Shown piece by piece: positions 35,117 to 43,654 of a stretch of 64,000 nt of DNA. This DNA is from Pseudomonas haemolytica. Its GTDB lineage: Bacteria > Pseudomonadota > Gammaproteobacteria > Pseudomonadales > Pseudomonadaceae. The notes under the pieces are model-generated. The model did not search any database, was not told the origin of the DNA, and saw nothing but the letters and a program-made list of their open reading frames with translations. Position numbers and translations under genes: made by a program. The stretch's first letter is position 1; each line of letters opens with the position of its first letter. The stretch covers positions 1 to 64,000 of the forward strand of contig NZ_VOIW01000003.1 in assembly GCF_009659625.1 (NCBI RefSeq), given 5' to 3'.

Positions 35117-35752
35117 TTACTTGGCTGCCCGCTCTTTGGCGATCAACTGGTCGGCAACATTGAGGGTCGCTTCCGGACCACCGGTGGTGCCCAGGTCAAA
35201 GCGGTACTTGCCATTGACGATCAGGGTCGGAACGCCTTGCACGCCGTACTTCTGCGCCAGTTCTTTGGCCTGCTTGATCTGGCCCTGGATGGCGAAGGAG
35301 TTGAAGGTGGCCAGGAACTTGTCTTTGTCGACACCTTGGGTCGCCACGAAGTCAGCCATCTCGTCCGGCTTGGTCAGGCGCTTGCCTTGTTTCTGGATCG
35401 CTTCGAAAACGGCGTTGTGGACGTTGTGCTCCACACCCATGGCTTCCAGGGTCAGGAACAGTTGGCCGTGAGCATCCCACGGGCCACCGAACATGGCAGG
35501 AATGCGGCGGAAGTTAACGTCCTTGGGCAGCTTCTCGGCCCATGGGTTGATGGTCGGCTCAAAAGCGTAGCAATGCGGGCAGCCATACCAGAACAGCTCC
35601 ACCACTTCGATCTTTCCTGGCACCGACACAGGTACAGGATTAGCCAATTCAACGTAGGTTTTACCGGCTTCAAGCGGCACATCGGCAGCTTGTGCGGTCA
35701 TGCCGAAAAGGCTGGCAGTGACGAGAGCGGCGCTGAGGATCAGATTACGCAT
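35117..35752 (-). CDS. dsbA: Thiol:disulfide interchange protein DsbA
   Basis: 211 residues with a signal peptide (to about residue 22, AQAA). The thioredoxin-fold active site is CPHC (FWYGCPHCYAF), with cis-Pro in GVQGVPTLIVNG. It inserts disulfide bonds into periplasmic proteins. AGGAG lies 6 nt before the start. Likely heads a dsbA-EEP-cyclase operon; it is downstream of cytochrome c4, which has its own terminator. Confidence 0.95.
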   Translation of the reverse strand: MRNLILSAALVTASLFGMTAQAADVPLEAGKTYVELANPVPVSVPGKIEVVELFWYGCPHCYAFEPTINPWAEKLPKDVNFRRIPAMFGGPWDAHGQLFLTLEAMGVEHNVHNAVFEAIQKQGKRLTKPDEMADFVATQGVDKDKFLATFNSFAIQGQIKQAKELAQKYGVQGVPTLIVNGKYRFDLGTTGGPEATLNVADQLIAKERAAK

Positions 35753-35846
35753 GCTTTACTCCTGGACAAATAAAGTCGCCTCACGCGACCTTTGTTGTGA
35801 CAGGTCTACGCGGGCATGAGTTCGTTAGTGTAACGGCAGCGGCCAC

Positions 35847-35875
35847 AAAAAAGGGCGGCCTGGGCCACCCTTTTT
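35847..35875 (-). terminator. Terminator of the cytochrome c4 gene
   Basis: On the minus strand AAAAAGGGTGGCC, a short loop, then GGCCGCCCTTTTTT. It lies between the cytochrome c4 stop and the dsbA start. Confidence 0.85.
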
Positions 35876-35919
35876 ATGCTTGCATCGCGGGATTAATCGA
35901 GTGTTAACGTCGGGGAGCT

Positions 35920-36546
35920 TTAGTGCAGGCCCTGGATGTAACTGGAGACGGCTGCGATGTCTTCGTCGCTCAGCTTGCGAGCGATGGTGCGCATGATCGC
36001 CGCATCGCCATCGTTAGCTCGCCCCGCCTCTTCCTTACGGAAATCGGTCAACTGTTTGGCGATATAGGTAGCGTGCTGACCACTCAGATGCGGGAAGCCG
36101 GCGGCGGCTATGCCAGCGCCATTTGGCGAATGGCAACCGGTGCAGGCAGGCAGGCCTTTTTCCAGATCGCCACCACGGAACAACTTCTCTCCGCGGGCAA
36201 CCAATTTAGGATCAGCAGCTCCCACGCTGCCCTTCTGACTGGCAAAATACGCTGCGAGGTCCGCCAGGTCCTGATCGTTGAGGTTGGTCAGCAAACCGGT
36301 CATTTCTAGCACCGTGCGCTTGCCATCCTTGATGTCGTGCATCTGCTTGCTCAGGTAACGTTCACCCTGGCCGGCCAGTTTGGGGAAGTTCGGCGCCGGG
36401 CTGTTACCATCCGGCCCGTGGCAGGCACCACACACGGCGGCCTTCGCTTGACCGGCAGTGGCATCACCTTTGACGGGGCCCTCTGCAGCGACGGCAGCGC
36501 CTGTGATGCCCAAGGTCAACAGCAGACTCACGATCAGTTTGTTCAT
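35920..36546 (-). CDS. Dihaem cytochrome c4
   Basis: 208 residues with a signal peptide (to about residue 20). Two class I haem-binding sites are visible, CGACH and CTGCH, one in each of two tandem c-type domains, with axial Met candidates in the ends of each half. This is the periplasmic cytochrome c4 that passes electrons to terminal oxidases, and it fits the window's oxidase locus. The sequence just upstream is a decayed cytochrome c5 gene. Confidence 0.92.
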   Translation of the reverse strand: MNKLIVSLLLTLGITGAAVAAEGPVKGDATAGQAKAAVCGACHGPDGNSPAPNFPKLAGQGERYLSKQMHDIKDGKRTVLEMTGLLTNLNDQDLADLAAYFASQKGSVGAADPKLVARGEKLFRGGDLEKGLPACTGCHSPNGAGIAAAGFPHLSGQHATYIAKQLTDFRKEEAGRANDGDAAIMRTIARKLSDEDIAAVSSYIQGLH

Positions 36547-36579
36547 CAGCTAATCCAACTACGGCTAAGGGTTTAAGAG

Positions 36580-36805
36580 TTATCTACCGGGTTTACTCAC
36601 CGTCAACTCAATGACGGCCTGGTAATCCTCAGTACTGCAGTCCATGCACAAACCACGCGGCGGCATTGCCTTGAAACCCTGGGTCACGTGTCAGCGCCAG
36701 CGCAACCACGCAAACTCGGTTGTACAGCGCCTCCGTATCCTGTGTAGCCTGAGCGCCGGAAAGCGGGACCAGGACACCGAAAGCGAGCAACCATCGGCCA
36801 TACAT
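36580..36805 (-). pseudogene. Cytochrome c5 gene with internal deletion and frameshift
   Basis: From ATG 36805 the frame reads a good signal peptide (MYGRWLLAFGVLVPLSGAQA) and LYNRVCVV, where an intact gene would continue to the CxxCH haem site. The haem His and about 40 following residues are missing. The C-terminal part then resumes in another frame as HVTQGFKAMPPRGLCMDC, then STEDYQAVIE, to a stop at 36580. The tail matches cytochrome c5 as I know it from other Pseudomonas. Without the haem motif the product cannot be functional. Confidence 0.85.
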
Positions 36806-36993
36806 CGACCTTTTCAGGGTTTGAGAGCGTTTTGCGTTCTAATGCGCAATAAAGGTCTTTCGCTCCCGTGAACTTCATCCTTCGCTGGGACAAAGCACAC
36901 ACAAAATCTGCGGCATTATATACTGGCGCTACTGAAACGGAAACGACACCGCTTGCCGCACCCTTTTTCGGCACCGCCCACATCGGAAATCTC

Positions 36994-37635
36994 ATGCAAC
37001 TCAAGAACCCCATCCTCGGCCTGTGCCAACAGTCCACCTTCATGCTCAGCGCCGCCAAAGTGGACCAATGCCCCGATGACGAGGGCTTTGAAGTCGCCTT
37101 TGCCGGCCGCTCCAACGCCGGTAAATCCAGCGCACTGAACACCCTGACCCACGCCAGCCTGGCGCGCACCTCGAAAACTCCGGGCCGCACGCAACTGCTC
37201 AATTTCTTCAAGCTAGACGATGATCGGCGTCTGGTCGACCTGCCGGGCTACGGTTATGCAAAAGTACCCATCCCGCTGAAGCTGCACTGGCAGCGTCACC
37301 TTGAGGCTTACCTGGGTGGCCGCGAGAGTTTGAAGGGGTTGATCCTGATGATGGACATCCGTCATCCAATGACCGACTTCGACCTGCTGATGCTCGACTG
37401 GGCTGTCGCCAGCGGCATGCCGATGCATATCCTGCTGACCAAGGCCGACAAGCTCACCTACGGCGCCGCCAAGAACACCTTGCTCAAAGTACAGTCCGAA
37501 ATCCGTAAAGGCTGGGGCGACGCAATCACCATCCAATTGTTCTCGGCGCCAAAGCGCCTGGGCCTGGAAGATGCTTACACCGTGCTGGCCGGCTGGATGG
37601 AATTGGCAGACAAGGGCGCGGAAATCACCGAGTAA
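36994..37635 (+). CDS. engB: Ribosome biogenesis GTPase EngB (YihA/YsxC)
   Basis: 213 residues. G1 [10 protein letters not shown]2 TPGRTQ, G3 DLPGYGYA, G4 TKAD and G5 SAPKRLG are all present, in the order and spacing of EngB. It helps 50S ribosome maturation and cell division. The start at 36994 gives the usual length; an in-frame upstream extension to 36868 lacks support. It is convergent with polA, as in other gammaproteobacteria. Confidence 0.93.
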   Translation: MQLKNPILGLCQQSTFMLSAAKVDQCPDDEGFEVAFAGRSNAGKSSALNTLTHASLARTSKTPGRTQLLNFFKLDDDRRLVDLPGYGYAKVPIPLKLHWQRHLEAYLGGRESLKGLILMMDIRHPMTDFDLLMLDWAVASGMPMHILLTKADKLTYGAAKNTLLKVQSEIRKGWGDAITIQLFSAPKRLGLEDAYTVLAGWMELADKGAEITE

Positions 37636-37649
37636 CTTTTCTGCGGGCG

Positions 37650-37778
37650 AAAAAAAACCCCGGACTTCGTATGGGGAGGGAAGTTCGGGGTCCAAGTTCC
37701 GGACCGCTAGGGCGGGGTCCAGATATCTGCCAACACTTAACACAACATAGGAGCATTGAAGGGCTTCACCACCCATTC
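37650..37778 (-). ncRNA. ersA: ErsA-like small regulatory RNA (Spot 42 locus)
   Basis: About 129 nt on the minus strand between convergent engB and polA, where ErsA lies in P. aeruginosa and Spot 42 in E. coli. An AlgU-type promoter (37785-37812) sits just upstream. The 3' end is a strong terminator: CCCCGAACTTC (37680-37690) pairs with GAAGTCCGGGG (37658-37668) and is followed by eight T. A second hairpin (37701-37720) and the C-rich loop CCCTCCCC are present. The 5' end is set from the promoter and could shift a few bases. Confidence 0.82.
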
Positions 37779-37784
37779 AGTAAC

Positions 37785-37812
37785 TCTGAGTCGCAGTTCA
37801 CGGGTTAAGTTC
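37785..37812 (-). promoter_or_regulatory. AlgU (sigma-22) type promoter of the ErsA-like RNA
   Basis: Minus-strand GAACTT (37807-37812), a 17-bp spacer and TCAGA (37785-37789) fit the AlgU consensus GAACTT-N16/17-TCnnA. It implies induction by envelope stress, as known for P. aeruginosa ErsA. Confidence 0.8.
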
Positions 37813-37867
37813 CAGCAAGCCCGAAAAACTATTGGAAATAACTGACGGTGATTTCCGATCTAAAGCG

Positions 37868-37893
37868 CTGCACCACCGCAGGCGGTGGTGCAG
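37868..37893 (-). terminator. Terminator of polA
   Basis: CTGCACCACCGC-AG-GCGGTGGTGCAG, a perfect 12-bp stem 9 bp after the polA stop on the minus strand, followed by CGCTTTAG (short T-run). Confidence 0.7.
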
Positions 37894-37901
37894 TCGCAGA
37901 A

Positions 37902-40697
37902 TCAGTGTGCTTCGTCCCAGTTGTCGCCCACGCCCACGTCTACCACCAACGGAACATCCAGCTGTGCTGCGGCGCTCATATGTTCGCGGATCTTCTCGCT
38001 GACCTCGACAACCAGATCCTCACGCACCTCGAGTACCAGCTCATCGTGCACCTGCAGGATCACCTTGGCATCCAGGCTTGACTCGGTCAGCCAGTTATCC
38101 ACCAACACCATGGCTTTCTTGATGATGTCCGCTGCCGTGCCCTGCATGGGTGCGTTGATCGCGGTGCGCTCGGCCGCCGCGCGCTCCTGAGGTTTGTTGG
38201 AATTGATATCCGGCAAATACAGGCGCCGCCCGAAGAAAGTCTCCACATAGCCTTGGTCCGCCGCCTGGGCGCGGGTGCGCTCCATGTATTCGCGAACGCC
38301 TGGATAGCGCGCGAAGTACACGTCGATATAAGCCTTGGCAGTCTTGGTATCGACGCCGATGTCCTTGCCGAGCTTCTGGGCACCCATGCCGTAAATCAGG
38401 CCAAAGTTGATCGCCTTGGCGCTTCGGCGCTGGTTGGACGTGACCTCAGCCAACTCAACCTTGAAGACCTCGGCCGCCGTGGCCGTATGCACATCCAGAT
38501 TGTTGCGGAAGGCATTCATCAGGCCCTCGTCCTTGGACAAGTGCGCCATGATCCGCAACTCGATCTGCGAATAGTCCGCCGCCAGCAGTTTGTAGCCCTT
38601 GGGCGCGACAAATGCCTGGCGAATCCGCCGCCCTTCGGCAGTGCGCACCGGGATGTTCTGCAAGTTCGGATCGCTGGAAGACAGGCGCCCGGTCGCCGCC
38701 ACGGCCTGATGATAAGACGTGTGAATGCGCCCGGTACGCGGGTTGATCTGTTCGGGCAGACGGTCGGTGTATGTGCTCTTGAGCTTGCTCATGCTGCGGT
38801 ACTGCATCAGCACCTTGGGCAACAGGAAGTCATCTTCGGCCAGCTTGGCCAGCACTTCCTCGGCGGTGGACGCCTGGCCCTTGCCGGTCTTCTTCAACAC
38901 CGGCAAGCCCAGCTTTTCGTAGAGAATAGCCCCAAGCTGCTTGGGTGAACCCAGGTTGAATTCTTCGCCGGCGATCTCGAACGCCTGGCGCTCCAGTTCA
39001 ACCATCTTGTTACCCAGCTCGATGCTCTGGATGCCCAGCAGATCCTTATCCACCAACGCACCCTGGCGCTCGATACGCGCCAGCACCGGTACCAACGGAA
39101 TCTCGATATCCGTCAGCACACTGGCCAGGCTCGGGATCGCCGCCAGTTGTGCGTGCAATGCCTGGTGCAGGCGCAGTGTCACGTCGGCATCTTCAGCCGC
39201 GTAAGGGCCGGCCTGCTCGAGCGGGATCTGATCGAACGTCAGCTGCTTGGCGCCTTTGCCGGCAATGTCCTGGAAGCTGACGGTGTCGTAGTCCAGGTAC
39301 TTTTTCGCCAGGCTGTCCATGTCATGGCGGGTGGCAGTGGAGTTCAGCACGTAGGATTCAAGCATGGTGTCGAAGGCAATACCACGCATGGTAATGCCCT
39401 GCGTCGGGTCACCACCGATGGCGCAGTTGGCCAGGATGTTCATGTCGAACTTGGCGTGCTGGCCGACCTTGAGCTTGGCTGGGTCTTCCAACAACGGTTT
39501 CAGGGCCAGCAGCACAGTGTCACGGTCCAACTGCTGCGGAGCCCCGATGTACGAATGAGTCAACGGAATATAGGCCGCTTCATGGGGCTGCACGGCAAAA
39601 GAAACGCCCACCAACTGCGCCTGCTGGGCGTCGATGCCAGTGGTTTCGGTATCGAAGGCAAACAGCGGCGCCCCATTGAGCTTTTTCAACCAGCTATCGA
39701 ATGTCGCCTGGTCGAGGATGGTGGTGTAAGTCGCCTCTACAGGCACCGCCGCCGCTACCTCGACGATGGCTTCGACGGCAGGCGCAGCCTCGGTAGAAGC
39801 CTTGAGCTCGACCCGCTTGGCATCGCGCTGGATCTCTTCGTACCAGCTCTTGAACTCAAGCAGCGTGTACAGCTCCAGCAGCTTCTCGCGATCCGGCTCG
39901 ATCAGGTGCAGGTCATCCAGGCCCACGTCCAGCGGCACATCGACCTTGATCGTCGCCAACTGATAGGACAGGAATGCCATCTCCTTATGCTCTTGCAGCT
40001 TGGCTGGCAGGGTCTTGGCCCCACGGATAGGCAGGGTCGGCACAATATCCAACTGCTCATAAAGCTCTTTGAGGCCGCCATTGACCCCCACCAGCAAACC
40101 GGAGGCGGTCTTCGGACCAATGCCCGGAACGCCTGGGATGTTATCGGATGAATCCCCCATCAACGCCAGATAGTCGATGATCTGCTCCGGAGCGACGCCG
40201 AATTTCTCCTTTACGCCCTCGATGTCCATCGCGCTACCGGTCATGGTGTTGACCAAGGTAATGTGCCCGTCCACCAACTGCGCCATGTCCTTGTCACCGG
40301 TCGAAATCACCACCGGGCGGCTGGCCGCGGCGCTGCTGCGGGCCAGGGTGCCGATCACGTCATCGGCCTCGACGCCCTCGACGCACAGCAACGGAAAGCC
40401 CAGGGCCATCACGCTCTGGTGCAGCGGCTCGATCTGCAGGCGCATGTCATCGGGCATGCTCGGGCGGTTGGCCTTGTATTCGGCATACATCTCATCGCGA
40501 AAGGTCCCACCCTTGGCGTCGAACACCACCGCGAACGGGCTGTCCGGATACTGCTTGCGCAGGCTTTTGAGCATGTTCAACACGCCCTTGACCGCACCGG
40601 TCGGCAGGCCTTTGGAGGTGGTCAGCGGTGGCAGCGCGTGGAAGGCGCGGTACAGATAAGAAGAACCGTCCACCAGGACGAGGGGCGATTGGCTCAT
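37902..40697 (-). CDS. polA: DNA polymerase I
   Basis: 931 residues. The 5'-3' exonuclease domain (1-300) begins LVLVDGSSYLYRAFHALPP. The 3'-5' proofreading domain has FAFDTETTGID. The polymerase domain has motif A DYSQIELRIMAHLS and motif C QVHDELVLEV. It fills gaps and removes RNA primers. ATG 40697 is preferred to the TTG four codons upstream. It faces engB, with the ErsA-like gene between. Confidence 0.96.
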   Translation of the reverse strand: MSQSPLVLVDGSSYLYRAFHALPPLTTSKGLPTGAVKGVLNMLKSLRKQYPDSPFAVVFDAKGGTFRDEMYAEYKANRPSMPDDMRLQIEPLHQSVMALGFPLLCVEGVEADDVIGTLARSSAAASRPVVISTGDKDMAQLVDGHITLVNTMTGSAMDIEGVKEKFGVAPEQIIDYLALMGDSSDNIPGVPGIGPKTASGLLVGVNGGLKELYEQLDIVPTLPIRGAKTLPAKLQEHKEMAFLSYQLATIKVDVPLDVGLDDLHLIEPDREKLLELYTLLEFKSWYEEIQRDAKRVELKASTEAAPAVEAIVEVAAAVPVEATYTTILDQATFDSWLKKLNGAPLFAFDTETTGIDAQQAQLVGVSFAVQPHEAAYIPLTHSYIGAPQQLDRDTVLLALKPLLEDPAKLKVGQHAKFDMNILANCAIGGDPTQGITMRGIAFDTMLESYVLNSTATRHDMDSLAKKYLDYDTVSFQDIAGKGAKQLTFDQIPLEQAGPYAAEDADVTLRLHQALHAQLAAIPSLASVLTDIEIPLVPVLARIERQGALVDKDLLGIQSIELGNKMVELERQAFEIAGEEFNLGSPKQLGAILYEKLGLPVLKKTGKGQASTAEEVLAKLAEDDFLLPKVLMQYRSMSKLKSTYTDRLPEQINPRTGRIHTSYHQAVAATGRLSSSDPNLQNIPVRTAEGRRIRQAFVAPKGYKLLAADYSQIELRIMAHLSKDEGLMNAFRNNLDVHTATAAEVFKVELAEVTSNQRRSAKAINFGLIYGMGAQKLGKDIGVDTKTAKAYIDVYFARYPGVREYMERTRAQAADQGYVETFFGRRLYLPDINSNKPQERAAAERTAINAPMQGTAADIIKKAMVLVDNWLTESSLDAKVILQVHDELVLEVREDLVVEVSEKIREHMSAAAQLDVPLVVDVGVGDNWDEAH

Positions 40698-40771
40698 GAG
40701 CAGGATCAACCTTTTCGGCGGGTCAGGCGCTAGAATAGCCGGACCAATGAAAACAAAGGGACAAGGTTATC

Positions 40772-41062
40772 ATGCGTACATTCAATCGCCTGCTGTTGAC
40801 CGGCTTGATTGCACTCGCTCCGATGGCTGCCATGGCGGCAGACAGTGCCCCTGGGGGTGATCCGGAAGTTACCATTCGCACGGAAGGCGACAAGACTATC
40901 CAGGAATACCGCCAAAACGGTTTCCTGTATGCAATCAAGGTCACCCCGAAGGGGGCTCCCGCGTATTTCCTGGTACGTGCGGACGGAACCGATGCGAACT
41001 TCATCCGCTCTGACCAGCCGGATATGCTGATCCCGTCATGGAAGATCTTCGAATGGAAATGA
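40772..41062 (+). CDS. DUF2782 small secreted protein
   Basis: 96 residues with a signal peptide (to about residue 22, AAMAA). The mature part fits DUF2782: PEVTIRTEGDKTIQEYRQNG, LYAIKVTPKGAPAYFLV and the end PSWKIFEWK. Function unknown; probably periplasmic. It is divergent from polA across 74 bp and 56 bp upstream of thrB, the usual arrangement in Pseudomonas. Confidence 0.85.
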   Translation: MRTFNRLLLTGLIALAPMAAMAADSAPGGDPEVTIRTEGDKTIQEYRQNGFLYAIKVTPKGAPAYFLVRADGTDANFIRSDQPDMLIPSWKIFEWK

Positions 41063-41078
41063 TTTCTTAATTTTAACC

Positions 41079-41099
41079 GGCGCTGCCCACGGCAGCGCC
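41079..41099 (+). terminator. Hairpin between the DUF2782 gene and thrB
   Basis: GGCGCTGCC-CAC-GGCAGCGCC, a perfect 9-bp stem with no T-run after it (CGTAACGG). It may stabilise the upstream transcript or partly attenuate it, rather than fully terminate. Confidence 0.4.
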
Positions 41100-41118
41100 C
41101 GTAACGGCAGTTTTAACC

Positions 41119-42072
41119 ATGTCTGTGTTCACCCCCCTGGCTCGGCCCGAGCTGGAAACTTTCCTCGCACCCTACGGGCTCGGCCGCCTGCTTGATTTCC
41201 AGGGGATTGCCGCTGGCAGCGAAAACACCAACTTCTTCATCAGCCTGGAGCAGGGCGAGTTCGTCCTGACCCTGGTTGAACGTGGCCCCGTGGCAGAAAT
41301 GCCGTTCTTCATCGAACTGCTCGATGTACTCCACGACGCCGACCTGCCGGTGCCTTACGCCCTGCGTACGGCTGACGGCATTGCTTTGCGCGAACTCAAG
41401 GGCAAACCGGCATTGCTGCAACCGCGCCTGGCGGGCAAGCACATCAAGGACGCCAACGCCCAACATTGCGTCCAGGTCGGCGACCTGCTCGGCCACTTGC
41501 ACCTGGCTACCCAAGGCGAAAAGGTACTTGAGCGCAAGACCGACCGCGGGCTGGATTGGATGCTCAGTGAAGGCGCTCAGCTTATTTCGCACCTCAACGA
41601 CGCCCAGCAGCGCCTGCTGCATGATGCGTTGGCCGAGATCGAAGCCCACAAGGCCGACATCCTCGCCCTGCCACGGGCTAACGTGCACGCCGACCTGTTT
41701 CGCGACAACGCGATGTTTGAAGGCACGCACCTGACGGGTTTGATCGACTTCTACAATGCCTGCTCGGGACCAATGCTCTACGACGTGGCGATCGCCTTGA
41801 ATGACTGGTGTTCGGATGCGTCGGGCGTGATTGACGGACAACGCGCCCGGGCGCTGCTGGGCGCCTACGCAGGGCTGCGGCCGTTTACCGCCAAGGAAGC
41901 CGAGCTATGGCCGACCATGCTACGCGTGGCGTGCGTGCGGTTCTGGCTGTCACGACTGATCGCGGCCGAGTCGTTTGCCGGGCAGGATGTGTTGATTCAC
42001 GATCCAGCTGAGTTCGAACATCGCCTTGCACAGCGTCAGCAGGTCACTGTCCACCTGCCGTTCGCACTCTAA
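41119..42072 (+). CDS. thrB: Homoserine kinase (ThrB, APH-like type)
   Basis: 317 residues of the aminoglycoside-phosphotransferase-like homoserine kinase type used by Pseudomonas. It has the N-terminal ATP-site loop GSENTNFFISL, the catalytic NVHADLFRDNAMF (Asp and downstream Asn) and the metal-binding LIDFYNACSGP. It makes O-phosphohomoserine for threonine synthesis. This is not the GHMP-type ThrB of enteric bacteria. Confidence 0.92.
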   Translation: MSVFTPLARPELETFLAPYGLGRLLDFQGIAAGSENTNFFISLEQGEFVLTLVERGPVAEMPFFIELLDVLHDADLPVPYALRTADGIALRELKGKPALLQPRLAGKHIKDANAQHCVQVGDLLGHLHLATQGEKVLERKTDRGLDWMLSEGAQLISHLNDAQQRLLHDALAEIEAHKADILALPRANVHADLFRDNAMFEGTHLTGLIDFYNACSGPMLYDVAIALNDWCSDASGVIDGQRARALLGAYAGLRPFTAKEAELWPTMLRVACVRFWLSRLIAAESFAGQDVLIHDPAEFEHRLAQRQQVTVHLPFAL

Positions 42073-42093
42073 AAGGCCTACTCGGCCATAAAA

Positions 42094-42167
42094 ATGTGGG
42101 AGCGGGCTTGCCTGCGATAGCGGTGTCGACTGACACGCCGCCATCGCGGGCAAGCCGCTCCCACATT
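42094..42167. repeat. Inverted REP pair (GTGGGAGCGGGCTTGC variant)
   Basis: AATGTGGGAGCGGGCTTGCC facing GGCAAGCCGCTCCCACATT. The two arms differ by one base (CGGGC against CGGC). Lies between convergent thrB and znuA. Confidence 0.88.
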
Positions 42168-42183
42168 GGTTATGCGCAGATAG

Positions 42184-43104
42184 TTAGAGCGACTCCAGGC
42201 ACCCAGCCAAGTCATTGCCCAACTTCTCCAGCACCTGCTCATAACCCTGGGCGGTAGCCGGGGTATAGCCACCCAACGCATCCAGCTCTGCCAACTTCAC
42301 CGGTAACCCGGCCACCAGCGTCTCGGCCAATCGCGGACGCAACGGCGGCTCACTGAACACGCAGGTCTTGCCCACTTCCTGCAAACGCGTGCGCATTGCC
42401 GCGACGTGCTGGGCACCTGGCTGTACTTCGGCGGCAACGCTGAACACACCGGTATGCTTGAGCCCGTAGGCGTCTTCGAAATAGTCGAAGGCTTCGTGAA
42501 ATACGAAGTATGGCTTGTCACCGACACTTGCCAGGCGCGCTTTGAGCCGCGCATCCAATGCATCGAGGCGCTCATCGAAGGCCTTTACGTTGCTTTGATA
42601 GCGCTCGGCGTTGGCCGGGTCGGCGGTGCTGAGGTCAGAGGCCATGCGCGCCGCAATTACTCGGGCATTGACCGTCGACAGCCACAGGTGCGCATCGAGG
42701 CTGCCCGGACGGTGATCGTGATCATGTTCGTCGGCATCGTCGGCATGAGAATGGCTATCTTCGGCGAAACGGCGAAGTTTCATACCAGGAAGATCCTGCA
42801 CGGCCACCGTTGCCGCTGTGCGACCTTTCAGAACGCGCGGTAGGAAGCTCTCCATATCCGGCCCGATCCAATACAACAGGTCCACCGACTGCACACGCCG
42901 TACGTCGGATGGGCGCAAGGCGAAGTTATGCGGCGATGCGCCCGGCGGTAGCAACACCTCTGGAATGGCCACTCCGTCCTGCACAGCAGCGGCAATCAAC
43001 TGCAACGGTTTGATGCTCGTCAGCACCTTGACCTCGGCTTGAGCGGCACCCGCAACGAACAAACTGGTGACAAATACGACAAAAACGGGAAAAAGTCGGG
43101 ACAC
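42184..43104 (-). CDS. znuA: Zinc ABC transporter substrate-binding protein ZnuA
   Basis: 306 residues with a signal peptide (VFVVFVTSLFVAGAAQA). It is a cluster A-I metal-binding protein: ligands include His in PPGASPHNFALRP, the His-rich acidic loop (SHSHADDADEHDHDH), and His in VFHEAFDYFEDAYGL. The loop is a hallmark of zinc-specific ZnuA. GTG 43104 is the likely start, though the ribosome-binding site is weak. It is divergent from zur and shares its control region. Confidence 0.9.
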   Translation of the reverse strand: MSRLFPVFVVFVTSLFVAGAAQAEVKVLTSIKPLQLIAAAVQDGVAIPEVLLPPGASPHNFALRPSDVRRVQSVDLLYWIGPDMESFLPRVLKGRTAATVAVQDLPGMKLRRFAEDSHSHADDADEHDHDHRPGSLDAHLWLSTVNARVIAARMASDLSTADPANAERYQSNVKAFDERLDALDARLKARLASVGDKPYFVFHEAFDYFEDAYGLKHTGVFSVAAEVQPGAQHVAAMRTRLQEVGKTCVFSEPPLRPRLAETLVAGLPVKLAELDALGGYTPATAQGYEQVLEKLGNDLAGCLESL

Positions 43105-43131
43105 GATGACCACTCGATGGCGTAGGAACGG

Positions 43132-43144
43132 GTAACATAATAAC
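43132..43144. promoter_or_regulatory. Candidate Zur box
   Basis: GTAACATAATAAC, an imperfect palindrome close to the gammaproteobacterial Zur consensus GTTATAnTATAAC. It lies in the 67-bp gap between divergent znuA and zur, so it could control both directions. Confidence 0.7.
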
Positions 43145-43171
43145 GTCTCTATCAAATATCTGTCGCCGCTC

Positions 43172-43654
43172 ATGCCTAAAACACCGCTTGCCAGCCGTCC
43201 CCACGACCACTCTCACTGCGTACACACCGCATTGTCGGAGGCCGACACCCTGTGCGCACAGAAAGGCTTGCGCCTGACCGCCTTGCGTCGCCGGGTGCTG
43301 GAGCTGGTGTGGCAGAGTCACAAGCCGCTGGGCGCGTACGACATTCTTGGCGTACTCAGCGAGCAGGATGGCCGCCGCGCTGCACCGCCTACCGTGTACC
43401 GCGCGCTGGATTTCCTGCTGGAAAACGGCCTGGTACACCGGATTGCCTCGCTCAATGCCTTTGTCGGCTGCAACCACCCGCAGCACACGCATCAGGGCCA
43501 GTTCCTGATCTGCCGCGAGTGCCACGCCGCCATCGAGCTGGAACAAAAAAACATCAGTGACGCCATTATCAACAGTTCTGCCGACGTCGGCTTCAAGGTC
43601 GAGGGGCAAACGGTCGAAGTGGTCGGCCTGTGTGCGGGCTGCCAGGGGGCTTGA
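43172..43654 (+). CDS. zur: Zinc uptake regulator Zur (Fur family)
   Basis: 160 residues. The winged helix (about 28-90, [16 protein letters not shown] and [20 protein letters not shown]) is followed by a metal-binding domain with [15 protein letters not shown] and CAGC. Zn-Zur represses zinc uptake genes. It overlaps znuC by 1 bp and is first in zur-znuC-znuB, so it is probably self-limiting through the shared operator. Confidence 0.92.
   Translation: MPKTPLASRPHDHSHCVHTALSEADTLCAQKGLRLTALRRRVLELVWQSHKPLGAYDILGVLSEQDGRRAAPPTVYRALDFLLENGLVHRIASLNAFVGCNHPQHTHQGQFLICRECHAAIELEQKNISDAIINSSADVGFKVEGQTVEVVGLCAGCQGA

Noticed and set aside
36868..36993. In-frame upstream extension of engB (42 extra residues)
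   Set aside because: EngB is normally about 210-215 residues; the extension lacks conserved sequence and covers the likely promoter (TATACT near 36917).
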